This document shows positions 6,852 to 14,540 of a stretch of 34,739 nt of DNA, in pieces (position 1 is the stretch's first letter; every line of letters starts with the position of its first letter). The notes beneath the pieces are model-generated. The model was given only the letters and a program-made list of their open reading frames with translations, made no database searches and had not been told where the DNA came from. The DNA lies in contig JBJHCR010000024.1 in the NCBI GenBank assembly GCA_050486105.1, positions 1 through 34,739 on the forward strand, given 5' to 3'. The DNA comes from JAEXNA01 sp050486105. Lineage in GTDB: Bacteria > Vulcanimicrobiota > Xenobia > Xenobiales > JADMJV01. The position numbers were made by a program, and so were the translations under genes.

Positions 6852-8720
6852 ATGAAGCACCACGACGAAAGAGTAACAGGGAAAGTCAGCCTTCATCCTA
6901 GAGGGTTTGGATTTCTGAACTACATCAGCGATGGAGTTCCATCTTCGGCTTTTATCGCTCCCCCGGATCTGAATCCGTTTCTCCTCGACGACCAGGTCAG
7001 TGGGGCACTGAAGATTGATAAGGATGGGCGCATTTCGGCAACGGACTTGAAGCTGGAGTTGAGGAAGCGGGAGCAACTGTTCGGAGAGGTGGTCGAGCGT
7101 AAGGGAGGGCTTTATCTTGCCACCGATCGCGAAGTGGCAAATACCGATTGGCCGATCGCCGGAAAGGCCCATGTCGGAGAGTTTTGGGTGTGCAGAATCG
7201 AAGGGTCGAATGCTGTGCCTTCCAGGCGGTGTGCTGAGGATGCTGACATCCCGTTGGAGCGCTTGATGGCCAGGTTTGACCTGCGGGAAGAGTTCAGCTG
7301 TGAGGCACTCGACCAGGCTAGACGGATCGCCAAGGAAAACCAGGAACTGGGCTCTCGACGAGACCTCCGTCACCTCACGACTTTGACCGTCGATGCCCCC
7401 TCCACCGAAGACCTCGACGATGCCATATCGATCGTTCCGGCCGGGATCGACGGGGTCATGCACCTCCTGGTTTCGATCGCGGACCCCGCAGAGGTGATCG
7501 AAGCGGAATCTCCTTTAGACTGCGAAGCCCGTTCTCGGGGGACCAGCACCTACCTATCAGGGCGGGTGCTCCCGATGCTGCCGGGTGAGCTTTCTACAGA
7601 GGCACTCAGTCTTCATCCTGGGGAGACGCGGCGCTGTCTCACAGTAGAGATGCGCATCGATCCTGAGGGACAAGTCGTGGCCGTCGATATCTACGAAAGC
7701 CTGATTTGTTCGCGAGCGAGAGTTTCTTATGAGGAACTCAACGACTGGTTTGAGGCTGACCGGCTGACTAAGAATTTAGAGAAAGTAGAAGAGTCTCTTC
7801 CTTGGTTGCGAACCGCCAATGCTCGCTTAGCCGTTTTCCGGCAGCGCCGCGGTGGGTTGAGCCTGTTTGGCACAGAGTCGGCTGAGGTCGAGTTGGACTC
7901 CGAGGGTCAAGTGAAAGGCACAGCTCCGAGCGTCACTAATCAGGCTCATCGAATGATTGAGCGATTCATGGTGGCTGCCAACGAAGCGGTCGCCAACTGG
8001 ATGGAGGAGCGCGGTTTGCCCGGAGTTTTTCGGGTTCATCCGATGCCGGAACCCGAACAGGTTTCTGAGCTTTCGGATTGTGCTTATCATTTCGGCTACG
8101 AAGCGGGCTTTGGTCAATCGTTGACTCCAGGGGCTCTGGCAGCCTTCGACGCCCAGTTTTCCGGTTCGGCTGCCGAGCCGGCGATCCGCTCTGTGTTGAG
8201 GGGAATCCTAGGTCGGGCTCGTTACACGGTGCATCCGGGGCTTCACCTTGGCCTGGCAGCCCCGAAGTATCTTCACTTTACCTCCCCTCTTCGTCGTTAC
8301 GCCGATCTCGCTGTTCATCGGCAGATCAAGGGTTATCTTCACGGGGATCGCCACTTGGAGATCAAAGACCCCGAGATCGAAGAACTGTCACAACATCTCA
8401 ATGAGCGCTCCGCAGCTTCGGCCAAGGCGGAGACTTTGCGACGAAGGATGTTGCTGGCAGCCTTCATGGAACGGCATATTGGCGAAGTCTTTCTCGCTCA
8501 TATCACCCGAGTGCTCGATTTCGGACTGGTGGCCCAGCTCGACTCCAGTCTAGTGGAGGGGTTGTTGCCCCTGGAGTCCTTGCCAGGTGGGCCTTGGAAG
8601 GCCCAGAAGGTTCTCGCGGAAAGCCCTGAGCGACGTCTCACCCTAGGATCCGCCGTGCGGGTCAAGGTGGTCGCCACCGAACCGTCTCTGGGACGGATCG
8701 AGTACGCTCTGGTGGAGTGA
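6852..8720 (+). CDS. RNase II/R-family exoribonuclease (RNB domain)
   Basis: This is a 3'-to-5' hydrolytic exoribonuclease that degrades RNA to mononucleotides. Domains in order: an N-terminal cold-shock-like domain (VTGKVSLHPRGFGFL), a linker, then the RNB catalytic domain with DAPSTEDLDDAIS near residue 181. That motif carries the metal-binding aspartates and is closest in form to E. coli RNase II. Later come RGTSTYLSGRVLPMLPGELS and the closing YLHFTSPLRRYADLAVHRQ. A C-terminal S1-like strand region (about 545-620) follows. At 622 residues it is shorter than typical RNase R. An adjacent GTG at 6849 is an alternative start; the ribosome binding site is weak. Confidence 0.92.
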   Translation: MKHHDERVTGKVSLHPRGFGFLNYISDGVPSSAFIAPPDLNPFLLDDQVSGALKIDKDGRISATDLKLELRKREQLFGEVVERKGGLYLATDREVANTDWPIAGKAHVGEFWVCRIEGSNAVPSRRCAEDADIPLERLMARFDLREEFSCEALDQARRIAKENQELGSRRDLRHLTTLTVDAPSTEDLDDAISIVPAGIDGVMHLLVSIADPAEVIEAESPLDCEARSRGTSTYLSGRVLPMLPGELSTEALSLHPGETRRCLTVEMRIDPEGQVVAVDIYESLICSRARVSYEELNDWFEADRLTKNLEKVEESLPWLRTANARLAVFRQRRGGLSLFGTESAEVELDSEGQVKGTAPSVTNQAHRMIERFMVAANEAVANWMEERGLPGVFRVHPMPEPEQVSELSDCAYHFGYEAGFGQSLTPGALAAFDAQFSGSAAEPAIRSVLRGILGRARYTVHPGLHLGLAAPKYLHFTSPLRRYADLAVHRQIKGYLHGDRHLEIKDPEIEELSQHLNERSAASAKAETLRRRMLLAAFMERHIGEVFLAHITRVLDFGLVAQLDSSLVEGLLPLESLPGGPWKAQKVLAESPERRLTLGSAVRVKVVATEPSLGRIEYALVE

Positions 8721-9072
8721 ATTTTTTTGCTGGAGGGTTTCCGGCTCTTAGGAGGCTGCTGATTTAACCCGCTTGATGGCGCGACCAGACAATTCTTGTG
8801 CTCTGGGATAGAAAGGAGTGCTGAAAAGGAAACCCTGGAGTCTCCGCTTGAGACAAGGAGCGCCGACCCTGGCACCAAGCCTCTTCCTTGTCAGGTGTTG
8901 TTTGAGTGACCTTGGGCGGGGGAGGCCGCTCTCGGACCTGGTGTCAACTGGCTGTCTTGCCCGACGGTGGTGTTCGGGAGTCGAATAATCCAGCGTGCTC
9001 GCTGCTGCCCTTGACAAGAGAACAAAGTGAGTGAAGATAAACCCAATCGGAAGCTCGGAGGGTAGGTTAGAC
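8721..9072. other. Intergenic stretch before the RiPP-like operon
   Basis: I find no convincing gene in these 352 bases; open frames on the minus strand read as low-quality Arg/Ser/Pro-rich translation. At 8749-8767 there is TTAGGAGGCTGCTGATTTA, very like the ends of the inverted-repeat element at 22319-22421, possibly a solitary element end. A weak promoter candidate sits at 9011-9041. No clear terminator follows the exoribonuclease gene. Confidence 0.4.
9011..9041 (+). promoter_or_regulatory. Candidate promoter of the RiPP-like operon
   Basis: A perfect -35 TTGACA (9011-9016) is followed after 19 bases by GATAAA (9036-9041), a 4/6 match to TATAAT. The spacing is longer than optimal, so the call is weak. 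It lies 32 bases ahead of the precursor-like gene. Confidence 0.35.
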
Positions 9073-9498
9073 ATGAAACTTCACGGCAGCACAGAGACAA
9101 CGGGAGCTCGCAAGATATTTCCTAGAAAGCCTTTCCCTAAGCCCTGTGGCTGTGGACCGGGAGGTGGTCAAGGTGATAGCTTTCGACCGGGCCGACGCCT
9201 CTTTCCCCGTCAGGGTCAATGGATGAGCCCTCAAGCGCGCCTCAGAGAGATGATGGAGCGCTTGATGAACCAGCCTTACTTTAATCCACGCGTGCGTCGC
9301 CCCATCAATCCCAATCCTTTCCCGAATCCTGGGATTCAACCTGTCTATGGCTCTCCAGTCGGCCCTCCGCCTGTGATGCAGCCGGTTTACGGGGCCCCGA
9401 TTGGACCCCCGCCCGTGATGCAGCCGGTTTATGGGGCTCCGATTTCTCCTAATCCGCCGATCATGCAAATGGTTTACGGCTCGCCTTCAATCGCGTGA
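9073..9498 (+). CDS. Putative RiPP precursor with four C-terminal VYG(S/A)P repeats
   Basis: The 141-residue product begins at ATG with GGAGGG about ten bases upstream; an in-frame GTG at 9031 is less likely. Residues 1-50 are basic and Pro/Gly-rich with a CGCG motif. Residues 51-72 (MSPQARLREMMERLMNQPYF) look like an amphipathic leader helix. From residue 88 the sequence repeats with a period of 14-15: QPVYGSPVGPPPVM, QPVYGAPIGPPPVM, QPVYGAPISPNPPIM, QMVYGSPSIA. The tyrosines are at 92, 106, 120 and 135. There is no signal peptide. The last bases overlap the start of a radical SAM/SPASM gene. Such a pairing is typical of ribosomal peptides modified by radical SAM maturases. Tyrosine-based crosslinking (as in cyclophane 'triceptides' from aromatic-x-x motifs) is my inference. 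The alternative is a structural Pro-rich protein. Confidence 0.72.
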   Translation: MKLHGSTETTGARKIFPRKPFPKPCGCGPGGGQGDSFRPGRRLFPRQGQWMSPQARLREMMERLMNQPYFNPRVRRPINPNPFPNPGIQPVYGSPVGPPPVMQPVYGAPIGPPPVMQPVYGAPISPNPPIMQMVYGSPSIA

Positions 9499-10748
9499 CG
9501 GTAACACGCCGGACTCACAGCTATGCGGTTTGGGAGATCACCCTAAAGTGCAACCTGGCTTGCAGCCACTGTGGTTCCCGGGCAGGCGATGCTCGAGTCG
9601 ATGAGCTTTCCACTGAAGAGGCTCTAGATCTCGTTCGCCAGTTAGCCGAGGTAGGCATTGACGAGGTGACCCTCATTGGTGGCGAAGCGTTCCTGCGGCG
9701 AGACTGGTTGGAGATAGCCAAGGCGATCACCGATCACGGTATGAAGTGCAGTATGACCACGGGAGGTTATGGTCTTTCCTCACGGGTAGCCCATCGCATG
9801 AAAGAAGCAGGGCTGAGTACGGTTTCGGTCTCGGTCGATGGTCTTGAGGCGAGTCATGACAAACTCCGGGGTCGTGAGGGGTCTTGGCAAAGATGCTTTG
9901 AATCCATGAGCTACATTCGCGAGGCCGGAATCGCCCTCGGGGCTAACTCGCAAATCAACAGGCTTTCGGTGCCTGAGTTTCCCCTTCTCTATGAAGCTCT
10001 CTTCGAGGCCGGGGTCAGAGCCTGGCAATGGTCCATGACTGTTCCCATGGGCAATGCAGCCGACCACCACGAGATCCTGCTGCAACCGGTGGAATTGCTC
10101 GACGTTTTTCCCATGCTTGCGGCTGTGATGGAGCAGGGTCGAAAGGATGGGGTTTTTATTCAGCCAGGCAATAACGTAGGCTATTTTGGACCCTATGAGC
10201 TCCTCCTTCGCAATGGAGGGGACCCCACAGGTGGCTTCCTTTGGCAAGGTTGTCAGGCTGGCTTGAACTCTCTCGGGATTGAGGCTGACGGTGCCATCAA
10301 GGGCTGTCCCTCTCTACCGACCGACACCTACGTGGGGGGGCATATCAGGGAGAAGGAACTTTACGACATTGTCCTCGAGAGTGACGAGCTCAATCTCAAT
10401 CGCCACCAAACTGAAGACGAAGCTGTGGCCCATCTTTGGGGTTTCTGCCAAACTTGTGAATTCGCACCGATCTGTCGTGGTGGCTGCAATTGGACGGCCC
10501 ACGTTTTTTTCAATCGCCGAGGCAACAATCCTTACTGCCATCATAGGGCTCTGGTCTTGGCTCTCGAAGGTAAGCGCGAGCGGGTCCGGCCGCTGCGGAG
10601 CGCTCAAGGTCTGCCTTTCGACAACGGCGAATTTGAACTGCTGCTTGAAGACCTTGAGGCCGAGTGGCCCGCAGGAGATCAAGGCCATATTCGTTGGGAC
10701 CACATACGGTGGCCCCGACGATGGAGTCCACCAAGGAGAGATGTATGA
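9495..10748 (+). CDS. Radical SAM/SPASM peptide maturase
   Basis: This enzyme uses a 4Fe-4S cluster to cleave S-adenosylmethionine and start radical chemistry. The CX3CX2C motif is CNLACSHC at residues 19-26, with GGEAF at 62-66 and SVDGLEASHDKLRG downstream. The C-terminal SPASM domain is complete: WQGC, GAIKGC (Gx4C), then CQTCEFAPICRGGC (CX2CX5CX3C) and a final NPYC. This predicts two auxiliary 4Fe-4S clusters, as in PqqE, anSME and RiPP maturases. The 417-residue protein starts at GTG, overlapping the precursor stop (GTGA), and ends overlapping the next start (ATGA), so all three genes should be translationally coupled. No separate N-terminal peptide-recognition domain is seen. The tail has HIRWDHIRWPRRW. 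The probable substrate is the upstream repeat protein. Confidence 0.92.
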   Translation: MTVTRRTHSYAVWEITLKCNLACSHCGSRAGDARVDELSTEEALDLVRQLAEVGIDEVTLIGGEAFLRRDWLEIAKAITDHGMKCSMTTGGYGLSSRVAHRMKEAGLSTVSVSVDGLEASHDKLRGREGSWQRCFESMSYIREAGIALGANSQINRLSVPEFPLLYEALFEAGVRAWQWSMTVPMGNAADHHEILLQPVELLDVFPMLAAVMEQGRKDGVFIQPGNNVGYFGPYELLLRNGGDPTGGFLWQGCQAGLNSLGIEADGAIKGCPSLPTDTYVGGHIREKELYDIVLESDELNLNRHQTEDEAVAHLWGFCQTCEFAPICRGGCNWTAHVFFNRRGNNPYCHHRALVLALEGKRERVRPLRSAQGLPFDNGEFELLLEDLEAEWPAGDQGHIRWDHIRWPRRWSPPRRDV

Positions 10749-11098
10749 ACGAACTGATCTATCTGATGAGAGTCGCCGAAAGTGAAGCCTTATTTGAGCG
10801 CCTCGCGGAAGTGCTCCTCGTCGAGGAGATCCCTCATTTTATCCGTCTGGCTACCATTGCTCCCCTCAGCAATTTCGGTTACAAGCCTGACACCGAAGGG
10901 ACCATCTTGGCCCTAAACGAGTTCGGGATCGTTTTTGGCGATCCGGCGGACACCTCGGTCCCTAAAGCCTTTGTGCCTTGGCAGAATGTCGCCTATCTGG
11001 CCGAAGGTGATTCGCTGAAGGAGCAGGCTATGCGAGAGGAAGCCCTCTTGAGGGAGGAAGAGTCCGAAGCTACCGATGTGGCTTCCGCCGACGTCTAA
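10745..11098 (+). CDS. Unrecognised small partner of the radical SAM operon
   Basis: The 117-residue protein starts at ATG six bases after AAGGAG and overlaps the radical SAM stop by ATGA. The N-terminal half is helical (MNELIYLMRVAESEALFERL, then LLVEEIPHFIRLATIAPLS). The middle is strand-rich, EGTILALNEFGIVFGDP then AFVPWQNVAYLAEGDSL, like a small beta-barrel. The tail is a highly acidic helix, KEQAMREEALLREEESEATD. There are no cysteines, signal peptide or membrane segment. Tight coupling suggests an accessory role in peptide binding, delivery or immunity, but no family was recognised and this is inference from position only. Confidence 0.82.
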   Translation: MNELIYLMRVAESEALFERLAEVLLVEEIPHFIRLATIAPLSNFGYKPDTEGTILALNEFGIVFGDPADTSVPKAFVPWQNVAYLAEGDSLKEQAMREEALLREEESEATDVASADV

Positions 11099-11275
11099 GA
11101 CGCCTCCTCTCGGCAAGCAAACTGGACTGGAAAGGTCAAGCGATTTCCACCACTCTAACCGGGCCGGATTGGGATGGAGTGGCCATTCTCCCGCACCAAC
11201 TCGTCTTCAAGAGATCCGATCTGAGGTTTAAGGAGCCTCTTGCCAGCTTTCTCACTGGCGGTTATCGTAACTTTT

Positions 11276-12064
11276 ATGGAACTTAAGGATGTTGTCTGCG
11301 TGATCACCGGAGCGGCTCGCGGAATCGGGCTGGCCTGCGCCGAGCGCTTCTTGCAGGAAGGGGCTCGGGTGGTGTTGGCCGACCTTTCTGGGGCTCTCTC
11401 GGGGAAAATCCAGGAGGTGCTTCGGGAGAATCCGGAGCGGGCTACTCTGGTGGCTTGCGACGTCTCCCAGCAAGATCAAGTCCGCTCACTGATGGCCGCT
11501 GCGATTCAACGATTTGGTCGCCTCGACACGGTCATCGCAAACGCCGGCATTGTGCACGCCTGCGATCCCCTGGAACTGTCGCCGGAAGACCTGCAACGGG
11601 TCCTGCAAGTGAACTTGGTGGGAGTGTTCCATACCGGACAACAAGCGGCCAAAGTTATGCTCACCCAGCAGCCCGATGCCTACGGTTGCCGAGGCTCAAT
11701 CATCAATATGTCGTCGGTCAACGGGGTTATGGTTATCCCTGAGATCGCTGCCTACTGTATGGCCAAAGGGGGCGTCAACCAATGGACCAAGGCTCTGGCC
11801 ATCCGACTGGCCAAGGAGGGAATTCGAGTCAACGGCATCGGCCCAGGGTCCATCAGCACCGAAATGTTCCAGAATGTGGCAGACCAACCCGAAAAACTGC
11901 GCTCGGTGCTGTCTCGTACTCCTATGGGCCGACCCGGTGACCCAGACGAGATCGCTAAGGTGGCTGCTTTCCTGGCCTCGCACTATTCGAGCTACCTAAC
12001 CGGGCAGACCATCTACCCCGACGGAGGTCGCCTGGGGCTCAACTACCTGGTGGCTACCGAGTAG
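11276..12064 (+). CDS. Short-chain dehydrogenase/reductase (SDR)
   Basis: This is a classical SDR, an NAD(P)-dependent oxidoreductase of small alcohols or ketones. The Rossmann motif TGAARGIG is at residues 11-18, NAG at 89-91, the catalytic Ser in NMSSV (~147), and the YCMAK motif gives Tyr160 and Lys164. RVNGIGPGSISTEM and GRPGDPDEIAKVAAFLAS are typical of the family C-terminus. The length (262 aa) is normal. I chose ATG 11276 because the family begins about ten residues before the TGxxxGIG motif. A TTG at 11240 has AAGGAG just upstream and would add 12 hydrophobic residues, so it is a real alternative. The substrate is unknown. A family-B repeat follows. Confidence 0.9.
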   Translation: MELKDVVCVITGAARGIGLACAERFLQEGARVVLADLSGALSGKIQEVLRENPERATLVACDVSQQDQVRSLMAAAIQRFGRLDTVIANAGIVHACDPLELSPEDLQRVLQVNLVGVFHTGQQAAKVMLTQQPDAYGCRGSIINMSSVNGVMVIPEIAAYCMAKGGVNQWTKALAIRLAKEGIRVNGIGPGSISTEMFQNVADQPEKLRSVLSRTPMGRPGDPDEIAKVAAFLASHYSSYLTGQTIYPDGGRLGLNYLVATE

Positions 12065-12069
12065 TAGCT

Positions 12070-12235
12070 CCTAAGGATCTGGCAGGAAGTACTTCCCGAA
12101 TTGAAGCACGGATCCATTCCGGCTGGCTTCGCTGCTTTCTCCTTATTTGTGTCAAACAAACCGCGTCAAAAACGCCTTGCCATCCGGGCGCCTCCACACT
12201 CGAAACCAGAAAGTACCTTCTGGCCAGATCCTAGG
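12070..12235 (-). repeat. Dispersed 166-bp repeat family B, copy 1
   Basis: The element fills the gap between the convergent stops of the SDR and DUF4262 genes and begins 18 bases after the DUF4262 stop in the same orientation. Its ends are inverted: CCTAAGGATCTGGC at 12070 and CCAGATCCTAGG at the other end. A second copy of identical length is at 27838-28003. Read on the minus strand, the core GGCAAGG is followed by a hairpin TTTGT/ACAAA. Confidence 0.72.
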
Positions 12236-12253
12236 CGATGCAACCTTGGAACG

Positions 12254-13000
12254 TCAGCGCAAGCGAGGCTGCCAGGGTCCCGGTCCGGTGTGATCCCAAG
12301 TTCTGTGTATGGACGTTTGTGGCTTCATGCCGAAGGCCACTTTCAGGCTGGGATCGTGGGCCAGCAGCGTTGAAAGCGGGGCCGGCATCATCTCACTTTC
12401 TAAAATGGTGGAAGTCGCTCCGCTGAACATCTCCCATTCCATAGGTTCCCAGCAACCTACTTCGGTTATGGGCCCACCTTGGAGGGCCGAGATGTTGGTT
12501 AAGACCAAGGTTTCCGGGGAGGGATCGTAGGGCCAGTCTTCTTCCAGCCACCTCCAAACAGGATCGGTGCTCGAGCTATAAGGGAAGGCCATGCTGGGGA
12601 CATCGATGGTACCCTGTTCTTGATTTGGGAGCACTTGCCAGACCTTGAGTTCCGAGAGGTCATAGTAGTCCAGGGCTCCAAGCAGGAGCCTCTCAACCCA
12701 AGTCTGATGAACCCTCCCCAGGACAAAATGTCCGAAGCCAGGGATCTCCAGCTTGGTTTCCCGGGGGGGTTCTCCATTTTTCACTTTCTTGGCCAGGCAG
12801 TTCAAGACTTGAGCTGCGGGGGCAAGGGGTATGGTGGCTATTCCGGCCAAGACCAGCTCCGCACCGATCTTCGGGAGCAAACCGATGGTGTAGAGATAGC
12901 GAGGACTCTGCCCCGCCATCACGGAGGTGAGATGGTGACCGTGAGCTACAATATTGGCTCGGATGGCATCGAGCATGGGGTGTCGGACATTATTTGGCAT
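12254..13000 (-). CDS. DUF4262 domain-containing protein
   Basis: The start ATG has GAGG eight bases upstream. The N-terminal region IRANIVAHGHHLTSVMAGQS, then PRYLYTIGL, matches the DUF4262 pattern (a His-containing helix followed by a conserved Tyr-Thr-x-Gly-Leu). DUF4262 proteins are small soluble proteins of unknown biochemical role, often found singly. The 248-residue product is somewhat long for the family; its C-terminal ~90 residues (LQGGPITEVGCWEPMEWEMF onward) are unrecognised. No signal peptide or membrane segment is present. The gene stands alone on the minus strand and is followed by a family-B repeat. Confidence 0.78.
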   Translation of the reverse strand: MPNNVRHPMLDAIRANIVAHGHHLTSVMAGQSPRYLYTIGLLPKIGAELVLAGIATIPLAPAAQVLNCLAKKVKNGEPPRETKLEIPGFGHFVLGRVHQTWVERLLLGALDYYDLSELKVWQVLPNQEQGTIDVPSMAFPYSSSTDPVWRWLEEDWPYDPSPETLVLTNISALQGGPITEVGCWEPMEWEMFSGATSTILESEMMPAPLSTLLAHDPSLKVAFGMKPQTSIHRTWDHTGPGPWQPRLR

Positions 13001-13336
13001 GGGATAGACCTCGTCTGCTTCTTGTAATAAGCCAGAACCAAACCCTGGCTCCCTTGAGAATTCATCTTCCTTTTTGTGCTACCCCCGAACGGAATGTTAA
13101 TCTCTTTTGGAGCGCCACCATGTGGCACTCGGCAGGATTCGTCAGGTCGCTGCGATTTCAGTTTTCCGGGAGACCTTTTTGTGCTACAGTCACAAACCAC
13201 CGAGCGTTGCCAGCCTTCGACCAAGGAGTCTATCCTGGTCGCAGGTTTCCCAGACTGAAGAGCTGTTCTTGATGGAATCCCACGGTTAGGGGTCGAGGCT
13301 CTGCATGACCGCAACGCAAAGTTGAGGGAGTTGAAA
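13001..13336. other. Intergenic stretch with a 14-bp direct repeat
   Basis: I see no gene in these 336 bases. CCTTTTTGTGCTAC occurs twice, at 13069-13082 and 13174-13187. Between them is GCGCCACCATGTGGCAC, a small inverted repeat. A similar TTTTTGTGCTCC lies (on the minus strand) within the element at 22319-22421. These may be remnants of a mobile repeat or regulatory sites for the lipoprotein gene. Confidence 0.4.
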
Positions 13337-13966
13337 GTGAAGTCTACAATAAGTTGTTTTTTCGCCTTGATGGTTCTTGGCGTCACGCCCCTAGTCTTTG
13401 GTTGCACTGCTGCCGACACAAAAATAGACCAGGAGGTCGAGCAGACCCGAGAGCATATCGTTCAAACTCAGGACAGCGTAGACCGGGTCCGAGAAGACTT
13501 GGGCCAGACCCGGGAGGATTTAGAGCAAGCATCTGAAGACCTCACTGGACGCGCTCGAGAGTTGGCCGATCGTGCAGCCGAGAAAAGCGAGCGAATGGCT
13601 GAGAAGCTCGATGGAGAACTCTCTGAAGTAAGAAACGGCATTCACGGCATAGAAGGGAGCCCTCAGTTGGACCTGAGAACCCTCTTTGACAGCAATCCCG
13701 CCGACCAAGGCCTGAACCTTGAAACAATCAAGAATAGGCTGGCTTGGGGCACCTTGATTCTCGAGGGGGAGGTGAAAAGTTTGGAAGGCCAAGTTGATCC
13801 CGCCACCTTGGAAGACCTGACCAGGGACCTCGCCGAACTCACCGCCGACCTCAGAGCCTTGGACGACAAGCCGGACTCAGAGCTTCAAGAAGCGGTAGCC
13901 TCCATCCAGACTAAGGGCCGCAAGCTAGCCAGCAAAATTGGTGAGATCAAAGCGGAACTCTCTTGA
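13337..13966 (+). CDS. Coiled-coil lipoprotein
   Basis: The chosen GTG start has GGGAG six bases upstream and gives an N-terminus MKSTISCFFALMVLGVTPLV followed by FGC, a standard lipoprotein signal peptide with the lipid-accepting Cys near residue 23. The mature protein is almost all charged helix: TREHIVQTQDSVDRVREDL and related heptads (30-75), a short central break (ESPQ-like, GSPQLDLRTLFDSNP), then a second helical region to the end. A coiled-coil lipoprotein anchored in a membrane is likely. I do not recognise a family. TTG codons at 13322 and 13331 are alternative starts. It is convergent with the pseudopilin-like gene. Confidence 0.78.
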   Translation: MKSTISCFFALMVLGVTPLVFGCTAADTKIDQEVEQTREHIVQTQDSVDRVREDLGQTREDLEQASEDLTGRARELADRAAEKSERMAEKLDGELSEVRNGIHGIEGSPQLDLRTLFDSNPADQGLNLETIKNRLAWGTLILEGEVKSLEGQVDPATLEDLTRDLAELTADLRALDDKPDSELQEAVASIQTKGRKLASKIGEIKAELS

Positions 13967-13989
13967 GTAGAAACTGCGCTTGCTGACCG

Positions 13990-14466
13990 CTAGTCCCAAC
14001 TTACCGTGAGTTTCTCGGTCCTGCTGGTGTAAGAGTACTTGCCTCTATGTGCTCGGAGACATTGCAGCTCGTAGAAACTCGAATCTCCAGGCCGATCGAA
14101 TACGCGGTAATCTGGTACAGTTGGATGGTCTGGTTTGGGTTCAAGCCAGGATCGGATTGCCGCAGTAATGCCAAAAGTGGTGATGGGTCGGCATCCGTTG
14201 AACGTCCCGAAGCAATGGGGCATAGAACGCAGATAATCCGGGACAAGGGCCTCAAGGGTGATGGGTAGCATTTCATCGTGGTCCTGTTGATACATGTCAA
14301 TGGCCGTAGAAATGTTCTTCACCGCTGAAGAGCATATAGTTGATACACCTCCACAGGCTATTCCCTTGGGATTCAATTCGGTCCAAAGCACAAATGCGAA
14401 AAATACAGCAAGAAATGCTGAAACACCAACAGTTCTCGTTGGTCGCTTTCTTGGTCTCTCGGGCAA
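13990..14466 (-). CDS. Pseudopilin-like protein lacking a prepilin cleavage motif
   Basis: The TTG start is strongly supported by GGAGGTGAG seven bases upstream. A basic N-terminus (MPERPRKRPTR) precedes one membrane helix, VGVSAFLAVFFAFVLW. Then comes a GspG/type IV pseudopilin-like stretch: SSAVKNISTAIDMYQQDHDE, LPITLEALVPDYLRSMPHC, ending with HRGKYSYTSRTEKLTVSWD. This resembles the '(C)xxNxKxIxTAxxMYxxDnxxxxPxxLxxLxPxYLxxxPxC' pattern of such proteins. The usual GFTLIE prepilin peptidase site is missing, so it is likely a stand-alone membrane protein using the same head fold. The function is unknown. Confidence 0.68.
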   Translation of the reverse strand: MPERPRKRPTRTVGVSAFLAVFFAFVLWTELNPKGIACGGVSTICSSAVKNISTAIDMYQQDHDEMLPITLEALVPDYLRSMPHCFGTFNGCRPITTFGITAAIRSWLEPKPDHPTVPDYRVFDRPGDSSFYELQCLRAHRGKYSYTSRTEKLTVSWD

Positions 14467-14540
14467 GTACTCACCTCCGCTCCATGGTCTTTATACCCGC
14501 AGCCTAGGTCCCTGGGACGGATGCGTTCCAACTGACCTGT

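Noticed and set aside
6741..7463. Minus-strand open frame of 240 codons
   Set aside because: It is fully antisense to the exoribonuclease, whose RNB domain is unmistakable.
8748..9074. Minus-strand frames of 108 and 69 codons before the RiPP-like operon
   Set aside because: Translations are Arg/Ser/Pro-rich without family features, starts lack ribosome binding sites, and they cross the candidate promoter and element end.
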